Part shown: positions 25,813 to 34,816 of the stretch, in pieces | How the letters are laid out: each line of letters opens with the position of its first letter | Position numbering within the stretch: the stretch's first letter is position 1 | From: Ancylomarina sp. DW003 | GTDB taxonomy: Bacteria > Bacteroidota > Bacteroidia > Bacteroidales > Marinifilaceae | DNA length: 64,000 nucleotides | Direction: 5' to 3' | Assembly: GCF_029029505.1 (NCBI RefSeq) | Contig: NZ_JAKJSD010000003.1 | Span: 62,001 to 126,000, forward strand | Notes under the pieces: generated by a model | Seen by the model: the letters and a program-made list of their open reading frames with translations, nothing else | Told to the model about the DNA's origin: nothing | Database searches by the model: none | Program-made: the position numbers and the translations under genes

Positions 25813-26895
25813 ATGATCACACTTCTCTTATATTTATTCCTTGCGCTTTTCGTTTCCTTTCTATGTTCTATTATGGAAGCAGTTTTACTTTCCACCCCAC
25901 AATCTTTCTTGATTGTTAAGCGTGAAGAGGGAAGTCCTTGGGCCGGAACTTTTGTCGATTTAAAAACGAATATAGACAAACCATTATCCGCAATTCTATC
26001 TTTAAACACAGTAGCTCATACCATTGGCGCAGCAGGTGTAGGCGCTCAGGCAGTTAAAGTATTTGGAGAAGCTTCTTTCGGGATTGTGTCAGCTACTTTA
26101 ACCATTTTGATTTTGGTTATTACTGAGATTATACCAAAGACAATAGGAGCTAAGTATTGGAGAAATTTAGCCAAGCTTTGTTCTTATATTATACGAGGTA
26201 TGGTGGTTGTTACCTATCCGTTAGTTCTCATGTCAACACTCATTACCAAAATGATAGCGAATGGTAATAAGGAACAAACAACTAGTAGAGAAGAAATTGC
26301 AGTGCTGGCAAGCATAGGTGCAGACGAAGGTATTTTCTCAAATAAAGAAGATAAAATCATACAAAATGTTTTGAAATTGAAAGATGTTAAGGTGACGGAA
26401 ATTATGACGCCAAGGGTTGTTGTGGCTGTTGCCGATGAAACCTTGTTCTTAAAGGATTTTTTGAAAAATAAAGATTACCTAAGGTTCTCGAGGATACCTG
26501 TTTATTTAGATAATGATGAAAATATTACGGGGTATGTGTTTAGACAAACTGTGTTTGAAAAGCTGGCAGAAGATCAATTTAAATTGCAACTAAAAGATAT
26601 CAAGCGAGATATTGTCATTGTTCCTAACTCTATCGTTTTATTTACTTTATGGGAAAGACTCATCGAGAAAAAAGAGCATATTGCTATGATTGTGGATGAA
26701 TATGGTGGCTTAGATGGTATTGTAACAATGGAAGATATTATTGAAACCTTGCTCGGTTTGGAAATTATAGATGAAAAAGATACAATTATTGACATGCAAA
26801 AACATGCCAGAGAAAGATGGAAAGAAAGAGAGGCAAAGTATAACTTATTAGAAAAACTGAATAAGGAGAAGGGCGATAAAAATACCCCGAAGTAA
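25813..26895 (+). CDS. CNNM/CBS-domain membrane protein (HlyC/CorC family)
   Basis: A 360-aa protein. An N-terminal CNNM (DUF21) domain of about 165 residues has three to four helices, including SFLCSIMEAVLLST and ITEIIPKTIGAKYW. It is followed by two CBS domains (about 195-310; VTEIMTPRVVV and MIVDEYGGLDGIVTMEDIIE). There is no C-terminal CorC_HlyC transporter-associated domain; the protein ends in a charged helix, so it is on the short side. The family includes magnesium/sodium transporters and efflux proteins. It stands alone, and a terminator precedes it. Confidence 0.85.
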   Translation: MITLLLYLFLALFVSFLCSIMEAVLLSTPQSFLIVKREEGSPWAGTFVDLKTNIDKPLSAILSLNTVAHTIGAAGVGAQAVKVFGEASFGIVSATLTILILVITEIIPKTIGAKYWRNLAKLCSYIIRGMVVVTYPLVLMSTLITKMIANGNKEQTTSREEIAVLASIGADEGIFSNKEDKIIQNVLKLKDVKVTEIMTPRVVVAVADETLFLKDFLKNKDYLRFSRIPVYLDNDENITGYVFRQTVFEKLAEDQFKLQLKDIKRDIVIVPNSIVLFTLWERLIEKKEHIAMIVDEYGGLDGIVTMEDIIETLLGLEIIDEKDTIIDMQKHARERWKEREAKYNLLEKLNKEKGDKNTPK

Positions 26896-26988
26896 AATTC
26901 AAGAGGTAAACCCCTTAATAAAGTGAAGAAATTCAGAAATTTATTTTTAGATTTGACATTGTAATTAGGATCAAATAAAAATAAGGAT

Positions 26989-27342
26989 ATGAATTATCAG
27001 AATGAATCATTACCAAAATCTGCAATTAAGGTGGGGAGCACACCTTCTATGACAGAAGTGACTGTAAAAGAAGCTATTTTGAAATCTCATTTGGCACCTA
27101 AAGGAAAAATTGGCTTATTGGTTGTAGAAGAAGGGCACTGCCAATATGTTTGGGAAGATGAAGATGGACCAGCTTTAGATGCAGATCCAGAACATCCAAT
27201 TGTAATTTATCCTGAACGTTACCATCATGTTGTGATAACCGGCCCTGTTGTGTTTAGAGTTGAATTTTATACTCTGATTGGTGGAGTAATTGATGTGAAA
27301 CATCCTGAAGAGAAGAAAAGGCCGGGGCAACAATTTTTATAA
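26989..27342 (+). CDS. DUF1971 cupin-like protein
   Basis: A 117-aa protein of the DUF1971 (TehB-like cupin) family. It contains LPKSAIKVGSTPSMTEVTVKE-type opening, the GLLVVEEGHCQYVW strand, and RYHHVVITGPVVFRVEFYTL, the usual cupin strands with His residues. In other bacteria the domain is found alone or fused to tellurite-resistance proteins. It stands alone here, with a bidirectional terminator just after the stop. A TAGATTTG box at 26948-26955 resembles the Bacteroidota -7 element. Confidence 0.8.
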   Translation: MNYQNESLPKSAIKVGSTPSMTEVTVKEAILKSHLAPKGKIGLLVVEEGHCQYVWEDEDGPALDADPEHPIVIYPERYHHVVITGPVVFRVEFYTLIGGVIDVKHPEEKKRPGQQFL

Positions 27343-27371
27343 AATTGAATCTATTATTTAGATAAAAAGAA

Positions 27372-27399
27372 AGCGGCTTGTCAGATATGACAAGCCGCT
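27372..27399. terminator. Bidirectional terminator
   Basis: AGCGGCTTGTCA pairs perfectly with TGACAAGCCGCT over a GATA loop, between the convergent DUF1971 and hemerythrin-like genes. Confidence 0.85.
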
Positions 27400-27418
27400 C
27401 TTAGCTTATATACTACAA

Positions 27419-27931
27419 TTAAGCTTTTATTTTACTGAATAAAACTTCATTTTCTAATTTTCTGTAATACGTTAATTTCTCGTTGAATGTTCTTAAAGAA
27501 TTGTATACCAAATTGTAAGTTTTGCATGAACCTGCAGGGGCTGTAAATGCATTTGTAAGCTCTGAAATATTTTCAAGAACACTCTCGAAAGCAATATGAT
27601 TCCCAGCTAGTGATGATAGTTCAAATTCACGTTTACCTGCATCGATAGTATTATTAGCAACAGACTTGAACAAACTCTCTTCTTTTTTAATATGATCATT
27701 AAGTTCGGCAACCAACTGTAGAAATAAATTACGAACTGCTGGCAGGTGAGGATGAGATTCACCATGCACACGAACGACCTTATCGATATGAGGCATTAAG
27801 GCATTAATGTCAGTTTCAATTTTCTGGTGATATTGGGTTTCAGTAAAGGTAATCAGCTTACTTAAATCCCAGTCTTTACAGGTTTCAATGCTTTCGATTT
27901 TAGTTTCGGGTGCTTGGTATGAAAATTCCAT
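27419..27931 (-). CDS. Hemerythrin-like/RIC-type di-iron protein
   Basis: About 170 aa from the ATG at 27931; a TTG 9 bases upstream is a possible alternative. It has the four-helix layout of the iron-sulfur cluster repair (YtfE/ScdA) family, with HGESHPHLPAVRNLFLQLVAELNDHIKKEESLF matching the region carrying the di-iron ligands (split: HGESHPHL near residue 58, then HIKKEESLF). The N-terminal ScdA_N (DUF542) domain is absent. In relatives these proteins repair Fe-S clusters after nitric oxide or oxidative stress. Single gene. Confidence 0.7.
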   Translation of the reverse strand: MEFSYQAPETKIESIETCKDWDLSKLITFTETQYHQKIETDINALMPHIDKVVRVHGESHPHLPAVRNLFLQLVAELNDHIKKEESLFKSVANNTIDAGKREFELSSLAGNHIAFESVLENISELTNAFTAPAGSCKTYNLVYNSLRTFNEKLTYYRKLENEVLFSKIKA

Positions 27932-27942
27932 TTGTTTCAATT

Positions 27943-28454
27943 TTTATTTTGTAATTAAGAGTAGAGGGTATGCATATCTCTTTCTCTAGTGTAGGGCAAA
28001 GCTAAAATTAATATTCAATATTTCATATGATTAGAATTGAAAGTATTCAGCTTGTAAGACTTAGAATGGATCTGATTTTTCAATAGCTAAGGTGATTCCA
28101 GTTTGACGTTTGGATCTTCAGTTTGTTAAACTTTGATAAAACATCTATAACTAATAATCTTTTATAGGCAGATTAAGCTTTCTTTGCAGAATTTTTGACA
28201 AAACTTAAAGTTTTTACCAAAAAAAGAGATTTTCTATTAGGGTAAAACAGAGTTTAGCTGTTATATATTGGATGGTGTGCAAGAAGCAAACAAAATTCTT
28301 ATCCCATTGCAACCATTAATCCGCAGTGAATAAATTAGTTTCTTCTTCGTAAGAAAGAGTTGTAATTGTCAGGTAGGTAGATTTTACCTGAAGAGACCTG
28401 TGTAAAAATCTATAAGAACAGGTCTTATTAAGGCGTAGAATAAAATAGTAGATT
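27943..28454. promoter_or_regulatory. Upstream region of the Fn3 lipoprotein gene
   Basis: This gap of about 510 bases lies between divergent genes. It has a degenerate copy of the ECF-like element (TAGGGT, 14 bases, CTGTTATA; 28238-28265), 190 bases before the lipoprotein start. It also has a small 5'-UTR hairpin, AGACCTGT/ACAGGTCT at 28394-28425. Nothing else recognised. Confidence 0.35.
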
Positions 28455-31346
28455 ATGCGAGTAAAAGTAATGTTTGTATGGCTTATGGCGATGGTTATTG
28501 GCTTAATTTTGAGTTGTAGTAAAGATGATGTGAGCCCTGAACCAGAGGTCAAATTAAGCCCTCTTAATTTTGATATCTCTAAAAAGGATTTAGGTCATGA
28601 TTTTTCTGAAATACAATGGACACCCTCATTTATTTTGGATAAATCGAAGGTTGTTTATGATGTTTATATCGAAGAAGAATTGAAAGGAAAAGATTTAGAA
28701 ACCTTAAGCTACCGTTTTGAAGACCTAAAAGCCCTTACAACTTATAATATAGAAGTTATAGCAAAAAGTATATATAAGACTCAGCTTGTTGCATCCTATT
28801 CTTTTACAACACAAGATACACCTAGTCCTGGTACAATTGTTTTGAAAAAGAAGGATGTTTCGACTGATAAAATAAGCATATCATGGGAGAATTCGAACTC
28901 CACACAAAAATTGAAATATGCCATTTATTTAGATGATGTGCTTAAGGCAGAAAATTTGGATGTTACCACCTATACTTTTTCAGACTTGGAAGGAGAGAAA
29001 GTCTATAAAATCAAGCTTGTGGCTAAAAATGAGTTTGATAAAACAGTGGAAAGTACGCTGGTTCTTAAAACAAATGAATATGTTGAACCAAGCGATTTTA
29101 CACTCAAAGAAAACGATCTTAGCTTTAATAGCGCAAAAATAAAATGGACTGGTTCTGAATCGGAGAAATTGACCTATACGGTTTTGTTAGATGGTGCTGA
29201 AAAAGCTAAAGACTTGACAGTTTTGGAGTATGAATTTACAGAACTAAAAGAAAAAACGCCTTATACAGCTAGTGTAAAAGCTATTAACGAACATGGTAAG
29301 ATAAAACAGAAACAGATTTCATTTACCACACTTGAAGCTGGAGGCCCCGCTGATTTTAAGATTAGTGCAGAAAACATTACTATAACAACAGCACTTATCC
29401 GTTGGAAAACCGCAGGTGATAAAAGTGAAAAATTGAACTATAAGATATATGTAAATGATGATTTTAAAGCAGATGCTCAAGGTGATGGTCAATATCTAGC
29501 AACTAAACTTGAACATGGAAAAGTTCATACGGTAAAGATTGAAGCTAAAAATAGTCATGAAAAAATCTTGACGAAGAAGTTTAAATTTACAACTGAAACA
29601 ATAAGTATGTCTGATTTTAATCTTAATTCCTGGGATGTAAAACCAACGTCGGCTGTTTTAACATGGACCAAAAGTGTGGCCACTGATGGAAGTAAGGTTA
29701 CTTATGATGTATATCATCCTAATGGAGCTAGAGTTAAAGGAGGATTGGAAGAAACAGAATATCAACTTACGAATTTAACACCAGGAAAATCGTTTACTTA
29801 TAGGGTTGAGGCAGTAAGTAATGACCCTAATATCAGATCTGTTTCAAAAACAGTGACTTTTAAAACAACCAACCACGAAATACCTGGTGATTTTGAATTG
29901 AATCTTGGCGAGATGAAAAAAACAGAGGCAAGGATAAATTGGACTAATTCAGAATTGCCTTCCGGAGGGAAGATTGTTTATGAAGTCTATTTAGACAATG
30001 ATCCCTACTCTTATGATGCAAGTGGGAATGCATTTGTTTTTAAGAATTTGGATGCTGGCACTCCGCATACGGCCAAAGTTATTGCTAAATCTACTAATAA
30101 CACTAAAAATGTACAGACGATTAGCTTTACGACTAATACTGAACCTGTACCAGAATTAACTCTTAATATCGTAAAACGAGAAACAAGATTGGTGGAACTA
30201 ACCTGGAGTTCTTCCGGAACTCCAAGTTCTGATAGATACGAACTGTTTCTTGATGGTAAAACAGTAAAGTCAGGGGCTTTTAAAACTCATACTTTCAAAG
30301 ACCTAAAATCGAGTACCACCTATAAGGTAAAGGTAATTGGGACGAGGAATGGCAAGAGTTATGAGAAAGAAGTAGATATTACAACTAAAGCTTATGCAGC
30401 AGCAGTTGACTGGACAATTGAAGTTAGCCATGCAACATTTAATAATGTACAGGTTAATCTTGCAGATTTTAAAACTAAAAACCCAAATTACGATTTAAGT
30501 CACATGACTTTTGAAGCTATTTTGAATGGTGAAGGATTAAATTGGGGAAAAGGCATTACATCTAAGAATCTGACTCTATTAAAAGCAGAAACTACTTATA
30601 ATCTCAATTTAAAGATTAAACATGCTGATGGAAGTTTAGCATCAGAGAAAAGTATAAGTTTTACAACCCCTGCAGATAAAGCTCCTGTTTGGAAAGGCGA
30701 TTTGAAGATAAAACAAACAGGATTTAGTTTTTTAGAGCTAGAAAATAATTTTGCTACTGATCCTGAAGGAGGTTCTCTTAAATATAGATATTATGTGAAT
30801 GGAGTTATGAAAAACCCGAATACTTCGGCATCGTCAGCTCCAAAGCAGGTCCGTTTAAAGCTTGGATTACTGGAGAGGAGGGTAAACTCCAATAATAAGC
30901 CTATTTTATTAAGTCATCTGATATCGAATAAAGAGTACACCTTCTATATTATAGCTATAGATCCTTCAGGTAAAGAAACGAAAAGTAATGTGGTAAAGTT
31001 TACAACAGGCCCTGATGCTAAGAAAGTTTTTGAAGTTAGAGCAGCTATAGATCCTTCGGTAAAACATGTTGGACCTTATTGGATGAAGATGGGCGAAAAA
31101 GCTTCAATTAAGGAAATTCGTGTTAAATGGGTTATTGATGGTAAACTATTGGGGGGTAGAGGAGAGTCTGTTCATCCTTCAAAACTTGTAGAAAAAGGAA
31201 ATCAACATTCTTTGGATCTTGATTATAGCCATTTTTTAAAAGTTAAGCCTGAAGCTAAGATTAGTTTTTCAATTTCAATAGAGTGGATTGATAAAGAAGC
31301 TTTTATTGGTAAGTCAGAATCAAATACAATTGTCATTACAGAATAG
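28455..31346 (+). CDS. Multi-domain fibronectin type III lipoprotein
   Basis: A 963-aa lipoprotein: signal peptide and lipobox LILSC with Cys21, so a lipid-anchored, probably surface-exposed protein. The mature part is a string of about nine fibronectin type III-like modules of 85-95 residues, each with a W near its start and a typical strand ending such as TYNIEVIAKS or TYKVKVIG. The modules are divergent from each other and have no catalytic motif. It is Lys-rich. The beta-barrel receptor gene follows 267 bases downstream after a terminator, so the two are not clearly cotranscribed. An adhesive or ligand-binding role is likely. Confidence 0.8.
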   Translation: MRVKVMFVWLMAMVIGLILSCSKDDVSPEPEVKLSPLNFDISKKDLGHDFSEIQWTPSFILDKSKVVYDVYIEEELKGKDLETLSYRFEDLKALTTYNIEVIAKSIYKTQLVASYSFTTQDTPSPGTIVLKKKDVSTDKISISWENSNSTQKLKYAIYLDDVLKAENLDVTTYTFSDLEGEKVYKIKLVAKNEFDKTVESTLVLKTNEYVEPSDFTLKENDLSFNSAKIKWTGSESEKLTYTVLLDGAEKAKDLTVLEYEFTELKEKTPYTASVKAINEHGKIKQKQISFTTLEAGGPADFKISAENITITTALIRWKTAGDKSEKLNYKIYVNDDFKADAQGDGQYLATKLEHGKVHTVKIEAKNSHEKILTKKFKFTTETISMSDFNLNSWDVKPTSAVLTWTKSVATDGSKVTYDVYHPNGARVKGGLEETEYQLTNLTPGKSFTYRVEAVSNDPNIRSVSKTVTFKTTNHEIPGDFELNLGEMKKTEARINWTNSELPSGGKIVYEVYLDNDPYSYDASGNAFVFKNLDAGTPHTAKVIAKSTNNTKNVQTISFTTNTEPVPELTLNIVKRETRLVELTWSSSGTPSSDRYELFLDGKTVKSGAFKTHTFKDLKSSTTYKVKVIGTRNGKSYEKEVDITTKAYAAAVDWTIEVSHATFNNVQVNLADFKTKNPNYDLSHMTFEAILNGEGLNWGKGITSKNLTLLKAETTYNLNLKIKHADGSLASEKSISFTTPADKAPVWKGDLKIKQTGFSFLELENNFATDPEGGSLKYRYYVNGVMKNPNTSASSAPKQVRLKLGLLERRVNSNNKPILLSHLISNKEYTFYIIAIDPSGKETKSNVVKFTTGPDAKKVFEVRAAIDPSVKHVGPYWMKMGEKASIKEIRVKWVIDGKLLGGRGESVHPSKLVEKGNQHSLDLDYSHFLKVKPEAKISFSISIEWIDKEAFIGKSESNTIVITE

Positions 31347-31372
31347 AGAATCGTATCGTAAAGCATTAAGGA

Positions 31373-31400
31373 AATCTCGGTCTAATTTAAGATCGGGATT
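31373..31400 (+). terminator. Terminator of the Fn3 lipoprotein gene
   Basis: AATCTCGGTCT pairs with AGATCGGGATT (with G-U pairs) around an AATTTA loop, followed by a T-run. Confidence 0.8.
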
Positions 31401-31613
31401 TTTTTTATTATTGAGTATTGATAGACAGGTGTTTGGTAGAGTTAACTTATATGTTTACAAGGATTATTTTCATAGAAAATAGAAATTTGCTGTAACTATT
31501 CCTATTTATGTGCGTTTGAAGAGTGAGATATATTTAACTTAAAGCGATATGTAGATCCTCTTTTTGTGGAGCGATGATTTCATTTTGCTTATTATTCAGA
31601 CTCTAAGATTAAA

Positions 31614-33995
31614 ATGAAAAATCTACTTATTACTCTACTTTTTTTATCGATTTGTAGTTTAGCTTCGGCTCAAACCTGTAAACTTACCGGAAGGCTTATC
31701 GATATGGCAAGCAAAAACCCTATCCCTTATGCAAATGCGATTCTTAAATCTCCAACGGACTCTACTGTTTTTAAAGGAACAATTACCGATGATACTGGGT
31801 TTTTTACTATTAAAGGTATTAAGGGCGGGCAGTATAATTTGAAGCTGAGCTTTATTGGTTATCAATCTGTAGTGATAGATAAAATTAGGCTGCAAAGAGG
31901 CTTGCGTGATATGGGAGTCATTGAAATAAAAGTGCTTTCAGAAAATATAAAAGAGGTTGTCGTGAGAGCTACACCACCATCTATTAGTTATAAAGTTGAT
32001 AAAAAAGTGATTAATGCAGGTAGTTTCCCGGGAGCTTCGGTAGCTATGGATTTACTGGAGAATATCCCTTCTCTGCAAGTAGATTTTGAAGGGAAGTTGA
32101 CTTATAGGGGAGATGGCACTTTTAGTGTGTTTATTAATGGACAAGCGGTATCCAATGGGGAAGAAAAGTTGAGGCAGATACCCTCTGATCGAATTGATAA
32201 GATTGAGGTTATTACAAATCCATCAGCTAAATATGATGCTGAAGGAACGGCTGGCATTATTAATGTGATTTTGAAAAAAAACAGGCTAAAAGGTTATGCG
32301 ATTAATACCACTGCAAGAGCATCTACCTATGGAGATTACAGATTGAATTACTCGATAAACAAACAAAGTGACCGAGGAGGTTGGTATCTTGAAGGGAATA
32401 TGAACCATAGGGTTTGGGAGAAATCAAATGTTGTAACTGATAGAAAAAACGTGCAAGGAGAGAATATCTATATTGTCCATTCTGATCTGGACCTAAGAGG
32501 TGAAGGAAATCAAAATTATACTGAGTTTGGATTTAACTACGATCTTACTGATAAAGATTGTATCGATTTTAATATAAACGGTAATATTTTAGCCTCTGCT
32601 GATAGGAATACTAAAGAAGGAGAAATTTTGGAGATACTTGAACGTGGCTCAGCAATAGTATCAAACACAAGTTATCATTTTGATGGGGAATACAAGTATG
32701 ACTACCAGTATGTGGGTAGTGCCTTTAAATACGAACATGCTTTTACTAAAGATAGAGAACATTTATTTTCTGCTTCAGTAAATTACAGTAGTTATTTGAA
32801 CCCATTTAATGAAAAATTGTTTGGTAAAAAGCAGTATACTAATAGCCTTATTCGTGAAGGTTTGGAAGGCAAGGAGTATAATGAAACCATTGTAAACGCA
32901 AAAATAGGCTATCAGAATAAATTAAGCGAAAATACTTCATTCGAAATAGGAGCTAAATTAAATACGGATCATATTCCTAAAGTAATTTCAGAGAGTGGAA
33001 CTTTCGATGAAGAGGGGAATTTAACGCCATTTCCCAATAACCCTTTAAATCAGGAAGTTGATTTTAAGCAAGATGTTTATTCGGCTTATGCTTCGCTGAA
33101 AAGCGCATGGGGTAAGTTTGAATACCAATTGGGGCTTCGTAATGAATGGACTGAGAGGCAATCAAACTATAAGTATCAGTCGGTAGAGGGGCAAGCTATT
33201 AGTGTTCCTGCTGAGAAATCGTTTACAGATCTATTCCCAAGTTTACATGCTGTTTATAACTTCACAGAAACGCATCAACTTGCCGCAAGTTATTCAAAAC
33301 GTGTTAAACGACCACAATACTGGCACTTGATTCCGATTTTATCGTACGATTCACCTTATTCAAACTCGAGAGGTAATGGTAATTTAATGCCATCGTATAC
33401 GCATGCTTTCGAAATGGCTTATAAAAAATCGTGGGATAAAGATTTTGTAGGTATTGAAGTATTTGCCCGTAATACCCAAGATGTGATTCAGGAATTTTCA
33501 AGAACAGATATGGCTAATGTTCTGATTAATACCCGTGAAAATGTGGGCGAATCGTGGAGTGTTGGTACAGAATTGATGCTTGGAATAGATCTGTATAATT
33601 GGTGGAATTTAAATGTTTCGAGTGCTTTGTATTCATACAGGTTAGATGTTGATATTGACGAATTTAAAAAGAAGGAAAGTCAGTTTAGCACTGATAGTCG
33701 TATGAACAATAGTTTTACCTTACCTAAGAATTTTATATTGAAGTGGGATGTTAAATATCAAAGCCCTGGAATAACTGCACAATCAAAACGTGAAGGGTAT
33801 TGTTATTCTAATCTTGCACTAAAGAAAAGCTTTAAAGATAATCAGTGGCAATTGATGCTTTCGTGGTGGAATGTGTTTAATAGTTTTAAATACAAGTCGG
33901 TAAGTGACGGGGTTGATTTTAATATTAAGGAGTCTCATAACCGAAAACCCTATCTCTCTTTTAAACTTACTTATTCGTTTAACAATCAGAAATAA
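31614..33995 (+). CDS. TonB-dependent receptor-like outer membrane beta-barrel protein
   Basis: A 793-aa protein with signal peptide (ending ASAQ). Residues about 22-110 are a carboxypeptidase-regulatory-like domain (TGRLIDMASKNPIPYANAIL), then a short plug (about 115-220, IEVITNPSAKYDAEGTAGII), then an OMP_b-brl_3-type barrel to the C-terminus (SFKLTYSFNNQK). The N-terminal STN and TonB-box of true receptors are not evident. This family takes up or exports unknown molecules in Bacteroidota. It stands in a promoter unit of its own. Confidence 0.85.
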   Translation: MKNLLITLLFLSICSLASAQTCKLTGRLIDMASKNPIPYANAILKSPTDSTVFKGTITDDTGFFTIKGIKGGQYNLKLSFIGYQSVVIDKIRLQRGLRDMGVIEIKVLSENIKEVVVRATPPSISYKVDKKVINAGSFPGASVAMDLLENIPSLQVDFEGKLTYRGDGTFSVFINGQAVSNGEEKLRQIPSDRIDKIEVITNPSAKYDAEGTAGIINVILKKNRLKGYAINTTARASTYGDYRLNYSINKQSDRGGWYLEGNMNHRVWEKSNVVTDRKNVQGENIYIVHSDLDLRGEGNQNYTEFGFNYDLTDKDCIDFNINGNILASADRNTKEGEILEILERGSAIVSNTSYHFDGEYKYDYQYVGSAFKYEHAFTKDREHLFSASVNYSSYLNPFNEKLFGKKQYTNSLIREGLEGKEYNETIVNAKIGYQNKLSENTSFEIGAKLNTDHIPKVISESGTFDEEGNLTPFPNNPLNQEVDFKQDVYSAYASLKSAWGKFEYQLGLRNEWTERQSNYKYQSVEGQAISVPAEKSFTDLFPSLHAVYNFTETHQLAASYSKRVKRPQYWHLIPILSYDSPYSNSRGNGNLMPSYTHAFEMAYKKSWDKDFVGIEVFARNTQDVIQEFSRTDMANVLINTRENVGESWSVGTELMLGIDLYNWWNLNVSSALYSYRLDVDIDEFKKKESQFSTDSRMNNSFTLPKNFILKWDVKYQSPGITAQSKREGYCYSNLALKKSFKDNQWQLMLSWWNVFNSFKYKSVSDGVDFNIKESHNRKPYLSFKLTYSFNNQK

Positions 33996-34141
33996 ATTTT
34001 AAAGGTTTAGTTGTTACAGATATCCTATTTCAATTCGTATTATTTTTCTTTGCATATCTAGTTATCAATTTACTTAAAATGTATTAGATGTAAATTGATT
34101 TTCTAAATTTGATAAAATTATAAAAGATTGAGTTAAGTCAT

Positions 34142-34555
34142 ATGGAGAATAACAGACCAAAGGTTGGTGTTGGAGTTGCCATTATAAAAGATGGTAAAGT
34201 ATTATTAGGTAAGAGAAAGAATGCTCATGGTGAGGGTACGTGGTCTTTTCCCGGAGGACATTTAGAATATCAAGAAACTTGGGCAGATTGTGCAATTCGT
34301 GAGACGTTTGAAGAAACAGGTTTATCCATAAAGAATGTGCGATTTGGAACAGTGACGAATGATATTTTCCCTAAAGAGGGGAAGCATTATGTCACCATTA
34401 TTATGATTTCTGACTATGATTCTGGTAGTTTGCGTAATATGGAACCAGATAAATGCGAAAAGTGGGAGTGGTTCACATGGGAAAGTCTTCCTAATACTCT
34501 TTTTGCATCAATAGAAAACCTCTTGGGTGATAATTATAATCCTTTTAGTCAGTAG
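34142..34555 (+). CDS. Nudix hydrolase, NUDT15/MTH2-like
   Basis: A 137-aa protein. The Nudix box is complete: GGHLEYQETWADCAIRETFE followed by ETG (positions about 38-60). The start PKVGVGVAIIKDGKVLLGKR, the strand HYVTIIM and the end KCEKWEWFTWESLP match the NUDT15/MTH2 pattern, so it probably hydrolyses nucleoside triphosphates such as oxidised dGTP or dCTP. Single gene. A TAAATTTG box at 34104-34111 fits the -7 element. Confidence 0.85.
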   Translation: MENNRPKVGVGVAIIKDGKVLLGKRKNAHGEGTWSFPGGHLEYQETWADCAIRETFEETGLSIKNVRFGTVTNDIFPKEGKHYVTIIMISDYDSGSLRNMEPDKCEKWEWFTWESLPNTLFASIENLLGDNYNPFSQ

Positions 34556-34584
34556 ATTGAAAAAAAATAAAATTCTTATTAATG

Positions 34585-34623
34585 AAAACCAATTTCAATA
34601 TTATAAAGATTGAAATTGGTTTT
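34585..34623 (+). terminator. Terminator of the Nudix gene
   Basis: AAAACCAATTTCAAT pairs perfectly with ATTGAAATTGGTTTT (15 bp) over a 9-base loop, followed by TT and G. Confidence 0.85.
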
Positions 34624-34816
34624 TTGTTAATAGTTTAGATCGGCATATCGTGTTTTGAATTCATATTTTAAATGTTTTTAACTATTTATAAATTTAATTT
34701 ATGTTTAGATTTATGTTCTGTATTTACTTTTAGAACTAACACAATCAACAATTCTTTTTTGATTATATGATTAATGATCAGAAAAGATTTTGAAAACATT
34801 CCTAAACATGATTAAA

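Noticed and set aside
31288-31482. A 64-codon frame over the end of the Fn3 lipoprotein and its terminator
   Set aside because: It spans a rho-independent terminator and has no protein-like features.
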